From Leptodactylus fallax (Eukaryota > Chordata > Amphibia > Anura > Leptodactylidae), in contig CAMRHE010000196.1 of NCBI GenBank assembly GCA_947044405.1, positions 1,843,001-1,907,000 on the forward strand: a stretch of 64,000 nucleotides of DNA. Reading direction: 5' to 3'. Both the position numbers and the translations under genes were made by a program. This document shows, one piece after another, positions 12,552 through 25,328 of this stretch (position 1 is its first letter; each line of letters opens with the position of its first letter). A model generated the notes under the pieces. That model saw only the letters and a list, made by a program, of their open reading frames with translations. It had not been told where the DNA came from and did no database searches.

Positions 12552-14118
12552 CAGTCATGGCCAAAAGTTTTGAGAATGACACAAATATTATATTTTCACA
12601 TGATCTGCTGCCCTCTGGTTTTTATGTGTGTTTGTCAGATGTTTTTATCACATACAGAAATATAATTGCATTCATATTATGAGTAACAGAAGCTTATATT
12701 GACAGTTAGAATGAGTTAATGCAGCAAGTCAATATTTGCAGTGTTGACCCTTCTTCTTCAGGACCTCTGCAATTCTCCCTGGCATGCTCTCAATCAACTT
12801 CTGGACCAAATCCTGACTGATAGCAGTCCATTCTTGCAGAATCAATGCTTTAATTTTGTCTGAATTTGTTGGTTTTTGTTTGTCCACCCGTCTCTTGATG
12901 ATTGACCACAAGTTCTCAATGGGATTAAGATCTGGGGAGTTTCCAGGCCATGGACCTAAAATCTCTATGTTTTGTTCCCTGAGCCATTTAGTTATCACCT
13001 TTGCTTTATGGCAAGGTGCTCCATCATGCTGGAAAAGGCATTGTTGAGCGCCAAACTGCTCTTGGACGGTTGGGAGAAGTTGCTCTTGGAGGACATTCTG
13101 GTACCATTCTTTATTCATGGCTGTGTTTTTAGGCAAGACTGTGAGAGAGCCGATTCCCTTGGCTGAGAAGCAACCCCACACACGAATGGTTTCAGGATGC
13201 TTTACAGTTGGCATGAGACAAGACTGGTGGTAGCGCTCACCTCTTCTTCTCCGAATAAGCTGTTTTCCAGATGTTCCAAACAATCGAAAAGGGGATTCAT
13301 CAGAGAAAATGACTTTACCCCAGTCCTCAGCAGTCCACTCCCTGTACCTTTTGCAGAATATCAGTCTGTCCCTGATGTTTTTTCTGGAGAGAAGTGGCTT
13401 CTTTGCTGCCCTCCTTGAGACCAGGCCTTGCTCCAAGAGTCTCCGCCTCACAGTGCGTGCAGATGCACTCACACCTGCCTGCTGCCATTCCTCAGCAAGC
13501 TCTGCACTGCTGGTAGCCCGATCCCGCAGCTGAAACACTTTTAAGAGACGGTCCTGCCACTTGCTGGTCTTTCTTGGGCGCCCTGGAGCCTTTTTGGCAC
13601 CAATGGAACCTCTCTCCTTGAAGTTCTTGATGATGCGATAGATTGTTGACTGAGGTGCAATCTTTCTAGCTGCAATACTCTTCCCAGTTAGGCCATTTTT
13701 GTGCAGTGCAATGATGACTGCACGTGTTTCTTTAGAGATAACCATGGTTAACAGAAGAGAAACAATGATGGCAAGCACCATCCTCCTTTTAAAGTGTCCA
13801 GTGGTGTCATTCTTACTTAATCATGACAGATTGATCTCCAGCCCTGTCCTCATCAACACCCACACCTGTGTTAATGGAGCAATCACTGAAACGATGTTAG
13901 GTGGTCCTTTTAAGGCAGGGCTGCAATGATGTTGAAATGTGTTTTGGGGGATAAAGTTCATTTTCTAGGCAAATATTGACTTTGCAAGTAATTGCTGTTA
14001 AGCTGATCACTCTTTATAACATTCTGGAGTATATGCAAATTGCCATTAGAAAAACTGAAGCAGTAGACTTTGTAAAAATTAATATTTGTATCATTCTCAA
14101 AACTTTTGGCCATGACTG
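12552..14118 (-). mobile_element. Tc1/mariner element A, complete
   Basis: The ends are inverted: left CAGTCATGGCCAAAAGTTTT and right its reverse complement, with TA on both sides (12550-12551 and 14119-14120). About 40 bp match closely at the tips. An inner inverted pair AAGTCAATATTTGC lies next to the gene on both sides, giving an IR/DR-like layout of about 190 bp per end. The element is 1567 bp and holds one uninterrupted transposase gene on the minus strand. Confidence 0.95.
12729..13745 (-). CDS. Tc1 transposase, intact DD34E
   Basis: This is a 338-aa cut-and-paste transposase of the Tc1 family, the usual length. The start at 13745 (context accATGGtta) was chosen because MVISKETRAVIIALHKNGL is the normal N-terminus; the open frame runs 12 codons further upstream. 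Two helix-turn-helix regions (about residues 5-50 and 75-110) flank a GRPRKTS linker. The catalytic triad is visible: Asp in FSDESPF, Asp in QHDGAPCH and Glu in NPIENLW. It ends in KKKGQHCKY. No stop or frameshift was found, unlike every other Tc1 copy here. Whether it is expressed or active cannot be told from sequence alone. Confidence 0.95.
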   Translation of the reverse strand: MVISKETRAVIIALHKNGLTGKSIAARKIAPQSTIYRIIKNFKERGSIGAKKAPGRPRKTSKWQDRLLKVFQLRDRATSSAELAEEWQQAGVSASARTVRRRLLEQGLVSRRAAKKPLLSRKNIRDRLIFCKRYREWTAEDWGKVIFSDESPFRLFGTSGKQLIRRRRGERYHQSCLMPTVKHPETIRVWGCFSAKGIGSLTVLPKNTAMNKEWYQNVLQEQLLPTVQEQFGAQQCLFQHDGAPCHKAKVITKWLREQNIEILGPWPGNSPDLNPIENLWSIIKRRVDKQKPTNSDKIKALILQEWTAISQDLVQKLIESMPGRIAEVLKKKGQHCKY

Positions 14119-14200
14119 TATAGTGACCTCTGCAACACCAAACGATCTGGGAAACCCCATCACAACATGTAGCCTAGCCAGGAACATCCTCAAGGAGGTA

Positions 14201-15764
14201 CAGTGGGGAAAAAAAGTATTTAGTCAGCCACCAATTGTGCAAGTTCTCCCACTTAAAAAGATGAGGCCGGCCTATAATTGTCATCTTAGGCAGACCTCAA
14301 CTATAAGAGACAAAATGAGAAAGCATATCTAGAAAATCACATTGTCTGATTTTTTAAGAATTTATTTGCAAATTATGGTGGAAAATAAGTATTTGGTCAA
14401 TAACAAAAGTTCATCTCAATACTTTGTTATATATCCTTTGTTGGCAATGACAGAGGTCAAATGTTTTCTGTAAGTCTTCACAAGGTTGGCACACACTGTT
14501 GCTGGTATGTTGGCCCATTCCTCCATGCAGATCTCCTCTAGAGCAGTGATGTTTTGGGGCTGTCGCTGGGCAACACGGACTTTCAACTCCCTCCAAAGGT
14601 TTTCTATGGGGTTGAGATCTGGAGACTGGCTAGGCCACTCCAGGACCTTGAAATGCTTCTTACGAAGCCACTCCTTTGTTGCCCTTGCCACGTTTCATCT
14701 TCATTGCCCTTGTTGATGGAAGGAAGTTTGCACTCAAAATCTCACGATACATGGCCCCATTCATTCTTTCATGTACACGGATCAGTCGTCCTGGTCCCTT
14801 TGCAGAGAAACAGCCCCAAAGCATGATGTTGCCACCCCCATGCTTCACAGTAGGTATGGTGTTCTTTGGATGCAACTCAGCATTCACTCTCCTCCAAATA
14901 CGACGAGCTGTGTTTCCAGCAAACAGTTCTACTTTGGTTTCATCTGACCATATGACATTCTCCCAATACTCTTCTGGAACATCCAAATGCTCTCTAGCAA
15001 ACTTCAGACAGGCCCGGATATGTACTGGCTTAAGCAGGGGGACGTCTGGCACTGCAGGATCTGAGACCCTGGCGGCGTAGTGTGTTACTGACGGTAGCCT
15101 TTGTTACGTTAGTCTCAGCTTTCTGCAGGTCATTCTCTAGGTCCCCCCGTGTGGTTCTGGGATTCTTGCTCACCGTTCTTGTGATCATTTTGACCCCACG
15201 GGGTGAGATCTTGCGTGGAGTCCCTGATCGAGGGAGATTATCATTGGTATTGTATGTCTTCCATTTTCTAATTATTGCTCCCACAGTTGATTTCTTCACA
15301 CCAAGCTGCTTGCCTATTGCAGATTCAGTCTTCCCAGCCTGGTGCAGGTCTACAATTTTGTTTCTGGTGTCCTTCCACAGCTCTTTGATCTTCACCATAG
15401 TGGAGTTTGGAGTGTGACTGTTTGAGGTTGTGGACAGGTGTCTTTTATACTGATAACAATGTCAAACAGGAGCCATTACTACAGGTAATGAGTGGAGGAC
15501 AGAGGAGTCTCTTAAAGAAGAAGTGACAGGTCTGTGAGAGCCAGAAATCTTGCTTGTTTGTAGGTGACCAAATACTTATTTTCCACCATAATTTGCAAAT
15601 AAATTCTTAAAAAATCAGACAATGTGATTTTCTAGATATGTTTTCTTATTTTGTCTCTCATAGTTGAGGTATGCCTATGATGTCAATTACAGGCCTCTCT
15701 ATATCTTTTTAAGTGGGAGAACTTGCACAATTGGTAGCTGACTAAATACTTTTTTTCCCCACTG
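14201..15764 (-). mobile_element. Tc1/mariner element B, copy 1
   Basis: The ends CAGTGGGGAAAAAAAGTATT are inverted and flanked by TA (14199-14200 and 15765-15766). The terminal inverted repeats are about 200 bp (14201-14402 and 15560-15764). The same family occurs at 26066 and 29013. The element is 1564 bp and its transposase is broken. Confidence 0.95.
14416..15398 (-). pseudogene. Tc1-B transposase, frameshifted and missing catalytic Asp
   Basis: The N-terminus is [20 protein letters not shown] with HTH and SGTPRKIS linker; [10 protein letters not shown] supplies the first Asp and NPIENLW the Glu. There are two lesions. Near 15041 two bases are missing relative to the 29013 copy ('ggggacgtctgg' against 'ggggacacgtctgg'). 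Near 14690 about 38 bp are missing, which removes the HDNDPKHT block with the second catalytic Asp and shifts the frame. The C-terminus ANKGYITKY is kept. It cannot encode an active enzyme. Confidence 0.93.
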
Positions 15765-16000
15765 TATATCATTGTCAAAGTCTATAATCACGGAACGCCT
15801 TCCTGGATGTACAAATACATAAGGTTTATCTCAAGATGCAAACCACTGGTAACAGAACAGAAGGCCAGATTAGCCTTTGCTACAAAATATCTAAAGCATA
15901 CCACATCATCCATCAAGCATGGCAGAGGTAGTATTGTGGCATAATCATGTATTCCTACTAAACACTAGAAAAGATCCTATCCAGCCTTGTGACTCCAGGA

Positions 16001-18259
16001 ACAGAATAAATGGTGGTTTAACCCAACCAATTTTAAATGGGGGATATAATGCGCACAAAACAGGTTTTCAGCTGACTTGACAGCAGATAATGGGCATTTT
16101 ACATTAAACTGTGTATATCTATACATAAGGGTTTCAAGAAAATCTACTGTATATTGCTATGAAAGTAGATACAACTATTTTATACTAAAAAAATATGTTT
16201 AGACCTGTTTTAAACATTTTATTGATTTCTCATCCATTTTTGGGTCTCCCAGGCTCAAAAGACTAGGCTGTGTACACTGCTGCCCTTATTTGTTTTTTTG
16301 CTTTGTGGATCTTTAGCCTAGGACCTTCTGGATAGGAGACAGACATCATAACAGTTGGGCCATGAGATTACCTATTAAAATTGTATTCTATTATTTATTT
16401 TTTCAGTAGTTCCGTCCCTGGTCTCAAGCCCAGGTCCTTAAGTAACTTTCTAAATAGTGTTTCTTAAATATGTTTTACCATTCATTATGTTGTAGATCCT
16501 GTGCAACTCATGTGCAAAGCTGGCTGTGCTGCTGCTTCTAAAATAGATGTCCACAGCATACTGATTCTGTCAGTAGTATCAACTATCTGCTCCAGGGTAT
16601 GTTCACACTGGATAAATAATCTGCAATGTTTATTTATTTATTTATTTTTTTAGAAAATCAGCAGCAGAAATCCGCAGATAGTGCAGACTGGCGCGCAGAT
16701 CCACACATGGATCACTCTTCTTACTGTAATTTTCCCATGCAGAATCCAAGGCAATAATAAATATGTTATGGATTTTAAATGAAAATCTGCGGCACATCCT
16801 TTATTTCACACAGATTTTTTTTCTGGAACTTGTGAATGGCAATTGTAAACCTTAGTTCCCAACTAATATATTTCATTCCATTTCTTCTTTATGCTTATTA
16901 CAGATTGCATTATTTGTTTAGCTTGGGTGTTTAAGCAGAAAACAATATAGTGTCTTATGGACAATAACTTATGTAGTATCCTTTTAAACATTTTATTGAT
17001 CTTTGGCCCTGTAATCCATTCTTACATTTTGACTCCTATTCATATTCTTAGCTATAAACACACTATATTACATTAAGCTATTAAGCTTCTTTCTATTCAT
17101 GGGGATTCAGCCGTTCGCCAATGTTGTTTTGGCAAAGCCCAGGTTGATATCTTGCCAGAACATTTGGAATTAATAATCTAATTTCCTTTGGATATTGTTT
17201 ACCATTGTAGAATAACAGGCATTTCCAGTGTTTTCTTATATTACTTTTATACTATAAGGCTGCATCCACATTTCACCAGTTAGTTTCTGCACATTGTGTA
17301 CATATCCTAACATTACCCTATTGTTCATTCCAAGATTGCAGGCCAAAATGTAGTCTGACAAACCCATAGTCTTCTATCTACATCTGAGATCAACTCCAGG
17401 GAAATCTGATGTTAGACTGGAGAAAGCTGTCATCTCAGATGCACTGCTCATACTATACGAGTATCTCCAGCCCTATTTGTCACTCTGCTGTATGTTGATG
17501 GAGCGTAGTTAACAAATCTTAATGTACTGTGGATGGCGATAGAGGAGGCCACTAATACAGCTATGATACAGCTCGGCCAATCACAAAATACCAACTGACA
17601 ATGGCTACAGCCCAAATGAAGTGGAACAGATGTTCTCATGGAGACTGCCGGGTCACGCAGACATAGTCATTACAATTTATTTGTCGTGATTGGTTAATGA
17701 AACATTTACAAATTAAACCCAAATGGACTGAATCTAAAAGCTGACGCCTGCTAGAAAATTTGGCACAAAATACATCTCTATTGGGCTTTACATTTCCTAG
17801 AAGTACTGTAAACATGATATTCACACCAGCTGTAGCCTTAAAGCATGGCTGAATTTGTCATTTGGTTCAATTATAATACTTTTTTTTTTTTTTTTTTAGA
17901 TTTTTTTTTTTTTTTTTAAAGCTATCAGATGATCAAGATAAACAGTAAGGGGTGATTGGTCAGAAAACTAAAAGTAATAGAATTTTATAGTAAAATTAAT
18001 TTTCCTTAATCTTCTTCTGTACTATTGATATTGTATGCCAGAGGACCCTCACCATCACAAATGGGAAACTGGGCCTTAATGAGGCAGAATATTAGAAGGC
18101 CATATATGAGCAAACAACCAGTAAAAGATTATGCTGAAACCAATAATTGTGTTACATTACTTTTCTTCCTGCGTGAACATGTTCCAAGATATGTAGTGCA
18201 AGTAGACCAGTTTTTTTTAAAAAACATAATGTTGTAGTTTTCTGTCTATCCTATATGTG
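16001..18259. other. No gene seen; low-complexity T-runs
   Basis: No exon was recognised. Simple runs occur at about 16629-16650 (TTTA)n and 17879-17918 (poly-T). About 16597-16840 contains 'agggtatgttcacactggat' and 'agatccacacatggatcact', a fragment of the 'ttcacac' MITE type seen at 34893-35298. Confidence 0.4.
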
Positions 18260-18805
18260 GCTGTATCTGCACAGCAACTGACTGTGCCCAAAAAGATTTT
18301 CTTCTGCTGTCCGTTACCCCGACCTCTCCAAAGGCAGGGCCATGGGCGTAACTACCAGGGTAGCAGCTGGTATGCAGCCCAACAAATAAGGGGGGCCATT
18401 TCCATTGAGATCTGGGGTGCAATCAGTGATACCTATGGATGTTGGAAGGAAATTAGGAGAGAAATCACTGTGTATATTATCCCTGTATTGTGATGTCAAT
18501 GTATGAATCAATGTGTGCATTATCCCTGTACTGTGATGTCACTGTATTATCCTTGTCCTGTGACATCACCGTATGCATTATCCCTATATTGTGATGTCAC
18601 TGTGCGTATTATCCCTGTTCTGTCATATCACTGTGTACATTATCCTGGTACTGTGACATTAGGTATGCATTATTTCTACACTGTTATATCACTGTGTGCA
18701 TTATCCCTGTACTGTGATGTCACTGTGTATATTACCCCTGTACTGTGACATCACTGTGTACATTATCCTGATACTGTGACATCACTGTATTATCCCTGTA
18801 AAAAG
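18260..18805. repeat. hAT-like MITE fragment with 31-bp minisatellite
   Basis: The left part has 'catgggcgtaactaccaggg', resembling the CAGTGGCGTAACTA terminus of the hAT-like elements at 30518 and 52631. From about 18469 to 18803 there are roughly ten degenerate units of 31 bp (cores CTGTGATGTCACTGTGTGCA and TTATCCCTGTA). The 81-aa open frame at 18503-18748 is this array translated, not a protein. The right end of the element was not found. Confidence 0.65.
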
Positions 18806-19384
18806 TTTCTCCAAAAATAGATGGTGTGTGGGAATATTAGAGGAAGCCAAGTGTGCAAAATAGACTTGTGTGCTGCTGCTGAAATACAATACAGTAAGTG
18901 TTTATGCTGTGTAGAAACAAGCAGATCCTGGGTAAGAAGGTGGCCAAAAAGAGCCTAAGCAGGGCAAACAGTATTTGGTGGTTAGTATTTGTACAAAGGA
19001 AATTGTGTACCCTTCTCCAAAAGATTTCAATTTGTGGGTAGTCCCAGAGGCAGTGATAATTCTCTGGAGCAACCCAGGTTAGCAGTTCCTCCCATCTGAA
19101 GAAGTTAATATAACATCTATGAGAAATTTTTAAAGCTATTTCTCAGTAAGAAACTGAAGGAATTTCATAGATTTTTGTATCCATTTTGCGAGGCCAGTTG
19201 TCGTCAATTCATAGTCCAGTTATGGGCATAGGATTAAATAGAGACCAGAAATCTGTCCACTTGTGATAGTAAAATTTAGCAGCCTCTTACAAAGTGTGTT
19301 GTCTCCCTCACCAAGGACTCTAAATACTGTAGACATAGTGACTAGCCTAAACCCTAAAAGGTCTGTAAAAAAAAACAGCATTGA

Positions 19385-19640
19385 AATCACTGGGGAAGAC
19401 ATTGAAGTCTGGCTAGGCCGTGGAGGGAAATCTATGCTGGCATAGATTTCCAGCTTCATTTATGCAGATTTCTGACATAGTCTCTGATCACCTTCTTCAT
19501 TACAAGGGCAGCGCAAAAAAAGAAAAAGTTGCAAATTTTTTTGCATAAAAATCTTATTTGTACAAAAAATTATGACCTTTTATGCATTGTACACTAGAAA
19601 ACTATTATACAAGGCATAAAAAAATCTGCCCCAATGTGTC
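19385..19640. repeat. Foldback repeat
   Basis: 'tggcatagatttccagcttc' and 'gaaatctatgctggca' form an inverted pair, and the unit ends 'ataaaaaaatctgccccaat'. It is related to the 'gatttatt' foldbacks at 4030 and 5737. Confidence 0.45.
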
Positions 19641-19645
19641 TTTAA

Positions 19646-19961
19646 GGCTAAGGCCCCACATAGTGGGCTGCAACAAAAAAGCGTTGCAGGAAAAACCGTG
19701 GCGGCAATGGTTTTTCCCGCAGCGCTTTTCACCGAAAGTCCACAAAGGTTTCCTCTGAGGAATTTCTGCTTCCATTACACCTATAGGAAAACCGCCGGCG
19801 TTTCCGTAGGTATAATTGATATGGTGCGTTTTGGAAGTCGCGATGTGTTTGCTGCGCATATTTTTCTGCGAAGTGTGGATGGTATTGGCTAGAATCCCAT
19901 CCACTTTGCATTAACTGCGGTTTTTGTCTCGGCTTTTCTGCCGTGTGGGGCCCCAGCCTAA
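19646..19961. repeat. MITE, 'ctaaggccccacgtagcggg' family, copy 2
   Basis: The left end 'ggctaaggccccacatagtg' is the inverse of the right end 'cgtgtggggccccagcctaa'. The internal arms 'gcaggaaaaaccgtggcggc' and 'tttttcccgcagcgcttttc' fold back. It is about 315 bp and closely related to 9007-9246. Confidence 0.7.
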
Positions 19962-20363
19962 AATGGCCATGCCAGTTTCTGTTACAGAAACGGAAGTCAC
20001 ATGGCCATTTTTCCCATTTGTGTTAATAAGGCGTTTCCTGATGTCAGCTTCGGGAATTTGAAGCAAATTTTTTTCTGCTTGACAAAAACCAACGTGGATT
20101 TTGATTCTGAATTTAAAGCAGAATTTGGAAAACAGTGCTACTGTATTTTGTCTTTATTGGGCAGGGCTAAATTCCGCAAATGGATTTTGAAAAATTCCGC
20201 ACCAACGGAAAAGGTGTATTTTCTGCCTCCCATTCATTTCTGTGGGAGTTTTCAGGCGGAATCCTCCTGCAGAGTGAACAAGACGCTTATCCTGCTAGCA
20301 GAAAAAAATCAGCTACTGCCTCCCATTAAAATAAATTGGAGGCAGATTTCAGGTGGATACCAA

Positions 20364-20590
20364 GGCTAAGGCCCTACGTGGCGTCCCACAGCAAAGAAGC
20401 GCAGGAACGCATCGCGGTTCTTCCCGCAGCGCTTTCTGTTTCAATTATTCCTATGGGGAAACCGCCAGCGTTTCTGTAGGTATAATTGACATGCTGCTGT
20501 TTTGGAAATCGCCGCTTGTTCGCAGAGAGGTTTTTACCACAAAGTGGGCATGGGATTCGCTAGATTCCTACGTGTGAACACCCCCTTAGG
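20364..20590. repeat. MITE, 'ctaaggccccacgtagcggg' family, copy 3
   Basis: Starts 'ggctaaggccctacgtggcg' and ends 'ctacgtgtgaacaccccctt'. It shares 'ggaaaccgccagcgtttctg' and 'gtaggtataattgacatgct' with the copies at 9007 and 19646. Confidence 0.65.
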
Positions 20591-20890
20591 CATGCTTTTA
20601 CATCACTAACTGTATGGCTCATGTACTGAGATATAATGGTGCCATGGCGTGAGGTGTAATATTTATAAAAAAAAATAGAAGTTTTAAAAATGTAACACCT
20701 GGATAGAAATTCAGAAATTCCCATTTGCTACGAGTGTACTAAGAATACCCTTGTCTGATGTATTGTTACAGAGGAATTAGAGTCTGCCATGTATAATAAT
20801 ACGTCTCAGAGATCTATGACACCACAGCCTGCTCAGTGTTACTGCGCTCATTGCCTTTCTGAACACATACATATTCTCCTTTTTTTGCAG

Positions 20891-21045
20891 CAAAGTTGGT
20901 GAAACCAATTAAAGATTTCTATGGAGATAATAGCTGGGAGATGTGTGACTTCAAAGTGCTAAATAAATGCAGGCGAGCTGTGAGCAAGTGTGGGGGCAGC
21001 ACTAATGAGGATGAGAACTTCTGCCTTCTATTGCCTCCTATTGGC
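20891..21045 (+). CDS. Candidate coding exon, possibly ATP6AP1L luminal region
   Basis: A strong acceptor (tctccttttttttgcag) precedes 155 nt that stay open in only one frame and end at GGC|gtaagt, a near-consensus donor. After two bases the frame reads KLVKPIKDFYGDNSWEMCDF, then KVLNKCRRAVSKCGGSTNED and ENFCLLLPPIG. It has four cysteines, as in a secreted or luminal domain. It ends in phase 0, which matches the phase-0 start of the candidate exon at 31356, and both are on the + strand of the ATP6AP1L locus. The sequence was not recognised as any family. It could also be an exon of another gene or chance. Confidence 0.5.
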
Positions 21046-22530
21046 GTAAGTGCTGTCACATGTCACATGTGATTGGAAGGTCATTTCTTTCATTCTGCTA
21101 TCCCAGATTAACAAATGTGCATGATCTGACAAGATCTGCGCTACCTCAATGGAAAAGAATAGGTTCTGCTTCATTGTAGCTGTTATTGGCATGGGAATTG
21201 TGCACTCAAAGGAATGGGTCTCTGCAGGGCTGGAGAACAGGTGAGCACAAAGCTTCATTTCATGATAATATTCATAGTCCGAAGCTATATATTACATTAT
21301 CACTAGTCCATGTAGAAGCAATGGAGCATAAAACTACCATCAGGAGTTATATTAGTGGCGTATTGAACCTACCTAGAGATAGCATTGCGCAATAGGTCAT
21401 TTAACTGTTTCTTTCGTGCACTGCAATTACGCCGTCAGTTCGGTCAATGCAGTAAGTTTGACCGCAGCCCTGTGTTAAAACCACAGGTAAGAATATTACG
21501 ATGAGCTGTGCCAGTTGACAAACCCAGCTCTGCTACATTAACTAAGCTAGCCCTGCTAGATCTGATATACTGCAGCTGTCTATATATATATTATGTTATA
21601 CTCTTAGGATAGGTGTACATTATGATGAATATGTGATTGTGGGGTCTATGAGATTCCTATCTGTAGTCATTGCAGAATGCTTTTCTCCTAGTCTGTATCA
21701 TACTACACACCGACTGTATTCTGTCTATGTATTTGCACTGGAGACTAAATTTACAGCACAGGTCAAAATATCCTAAAGGTCGGCAGAGCTGAGAATCCAA
21801 TCTCTGGATATAGGGCAGACTAGACATGTGGAGATTTGTTTAATCTTGTATTAAGACGACTTTGGGTCAATAACGGATAAAAGCCACAATATGTTTGCAG
21901 CTGCGTATCCAGCACATTTTAATTAGCGGGCGTTAAAACCTGCTTAATGGACATGTGAGAGCGGGAATAAGTGATGGCTCCTGTATTAGATGTATATTCA
22001 TCTCCTCTAGGAAATGATGGGACTGCGGTCACGTAATCTCCTCTGTACACATGATAAAGAGTATCAAAGTGACTTATTCTGGTATTCATTCCTGGATACC
22101 TGTTAGGCTTAGTATTCACATCTATCTGTTGAAGGCTTATGTTAGGAGTATAGTTCCGATGTACAGTATGCCACTGTATGTTTATACATCTCCCATTGAC
22201 TCCCACTATAAACACTGCCAATAGTGTATACATTAGTGTATAGTTTATTACTCTGTCTCTCTGAATAGGAACACGCAGCAGACTTTTTTCCTATACAGTG
22301 ATGAAGAAGCTAGACCAACGCCTACTGACCCAGCATATGGCAAAAGGACACTTTTGACATATGCTGAATGTATTGGGGCCTGTGTACACATTCAGTGTGC
22401 GGAAGGAACTTTCCAGACCAATATGCCTAATGTGAAATAGAAACAGCATAAACAGATAAAAATGTGCGATATAAATGTTGTGTCCATATACATGTCTTAA
22501 AAAGGATAAATGTGTCATATGTTGGCCTCT
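21046..22530. other. Probable intron, no gene seen
   Basis: AT-rich sequence without recognised exons or clear repeat families. The short open frames at 21028-21395 and 21919-22518 have no splice or domain support. Confidence 0.4.
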
Positions 22531-22532
22531 TA

Positions 22533-23452
<920 letters not shown>

Positions 23453-23469
23453 TGTATATATATTTGTGT

Positions 23470-24000
23470 GTGTATAAACTGTCCGAGCCTAAGCCGACTG
23501 TCTTCCAGGTCCGTGTGTCCGTTCCAATGGATCAGAAGAAGGGTGGGTTTACACAGGATGAGAGCAACATTAAAGGGATTGTCTATGAATTTCAGGACCC
23601 AGAGAGGAGGCTGTGGAGGGGAAAATATAAAAAAAACAAAAAAAAACCCATAAAGGAACCGGTGATGTCACGCACCTACGTCTCCATTTCCTCTCTTCTG
23701 GCCACTGATTGGCCTCAGCAGTTATGTGCGGCGTAAGACTTCTGACGGCAGCTCCATGGTGCGTGCCAGACCACACAGCAGTGGCAAACACCGGGGTACT
23801 GGGGACAGGAGAGGTGTTTTTTGTTTTTTTTTAATGTTTCTCCTTCTCCAGTCTCCTTTCTGGGTCCTGGAATTCGTGGTCAACCCTTTTAGATGACAGA
23901 TGCAGACTGAGTCCCCTCTATCAGGTGTCAGTCTGCATTCGTCCCAAAGGAAAAAAAAAAATGACAAAGTTTTTTTCCATTATTTTTATTTTTCTGACGG
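23470..24000. repeat. Long foldback MITE-like repeat
   Basis: The left arm ('ctgtccgagcctaagccgac', 'attgtctatgaatttcagga', 'cccagagaggaggctgtgga') is matched in inverse by the right arm ('tctcctttctgggtcctgga', 'attcgtggtcaacccttt'). Runs of A and T mark both arms. The open frames on both strands arise from the palindrome. 24001-24880 holds no recognised gene. Confidence 0.55.
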
Positions 24001-24888
24001 AATCAAAAGTCCTGCATGTAGTGCATTTTCTTCTGTTACAAAAGTAAACAAACATGACAAAAGACAGCGTATGTCATGTTGTTTACATTAGAGTCTACTA
24101 GCGTTAATGTCCGTTGCTGGAGGGCACATACTGAATGGGGGTCTGTAAAGGAGGCTTTATACTATGTGGGGCCTGTAAAGAGGGCATTATACCTGTGAGT
24201 GCCAGTAAAAAGCTTTCAGAAGTGGCCCCACATACTTGAATGTCCCCCCAGCAGTGGCCACACGTACAGTACATACTTTGTCTCCAAAAAAGCGAATCGG
24301 ACACTTCACACATACATTTATATATATTGTTTGGACAAATATGTTAATATGTTTTAAAAGAATAGTAATATAAAGTTGGTGGGCAGGTAGCCTAAAGCAA
24401 GCAAATGTCTAAGTGTGTAGAATTGCTTTTTGACATTTGGACTTGTAGATTTTGTCCTCAATTATGATGAAACAAAACCACTCGAAATACAGTAATAGAA
24501 TTTTTGTGCAGGTACTTTTATTTCTGACTGCCTGAAAAAACGATTAAATATTCTGTTCTATTATTATCTTATATTGTTTCTTGGTAACATCCTCAGCAGT
24601 CATTGATCTAATTGAATGCATCGGGTTAGGATAGAAAAGTGAGGATTACTGCAATATCAGCTCACATAAAAGCTACAGTAGCTCAAAGTAACTGTCCTAA
24701 AAAGTCTCATAAGTAGCCAACAGGTTTCAAAACCAGCCTTTTAACTGGCATCTTTAGGGTTACAAATGTTAATAAATATGTGGCCTCTGCATTTGCACAG
24801 TAACATATCACATTTGTCACTCTGCGCAAACATACAGTATCTTACACTTGTGATGCTTGAAAACGTTCTTAAAAAAAAAAATAAAATC

Positions 24889-25316
24889 AGTCAGGGCGAT
24901 TTGGGACACTAAACCCATATGGAGCGGGGGCCTGGTGTCCCACATCGCCCTGTTATAAATCCATATGTGCCCGCAATAAAAATAAAAAAGCTTTATACTC
25001 ACCCAGCTGCTGTAATCCTCGCACCGGCACAGTTCTTCACTGAAGCCAGAGGAGTACAGCTCGCCTTCAGTGTACATGCCCCGTCCCTCCAACACTTGCA
25101 CTGTGAAGCCGGGGTGTACGTTCTTGGCCTCACTGAAGAACTGTGCAGATACCAGGAGCACCAGAGATGAGGTTTATTATAAAGGTTCATTTTTTTAAAA
25201 TTCGGGCACTGATTTAAAACAGGGCGATTTGGGATACTGAAACCCCCTCGTCTTTAAGGACCTGTGGATGGTTTAGTGTCCCAAATCAACCTGAGAGGTT
25301 CCCTTTAAATGTTTTA
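24889..25316. repeat. Foldback repeat
   Basis: 'agggcgatttgggacactaa' near the left and 'tggtttagtgtcccaaatca' near the right are inverted. A second pair is 'cagggcgatttgggatactg' and 'gtgtcccacatcgccctgtt'. It ends 'ggttccctttaaatg', a common anuran terminus. Internal 'gttcttcactgaagccagag' and 'ggcctcactgaagaactgtg' also pair. Confidence 0.55.
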
Positions 25317-25328
25317 TGTGCAGTACAG

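Larger units (their letters stand above)
12400..16000 (+). mobile_element. Ancient Tc1-like relic split by two younger Tc1 insertions
   Basis: Removing the elements at 12552-14118 and 14201-15764 leaves three pieces (about 12400-12550, 14121-14200, 15767-16000) that read as a decayed Tc1 transposase on the + strand. The pieces give RSGKPHHNM (compare the family GRPRKTT motif), then ARLAFATKYLKHTT, then SIKHGRGSIV (compare KHGGGS). The frames are broken. The order of these motifs is the normal transposase order. Both younger elements used TA sites inside it. The assignment rests on short motifs, so confidence is moderate. Confidence 0.55.

Noticed and set aside
18503..18748. 81-codon open frame rich in Tyr, Cys and Pro
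   Set aside because: It is the 31-bp minisatellite translated, with no start context or splice sites.
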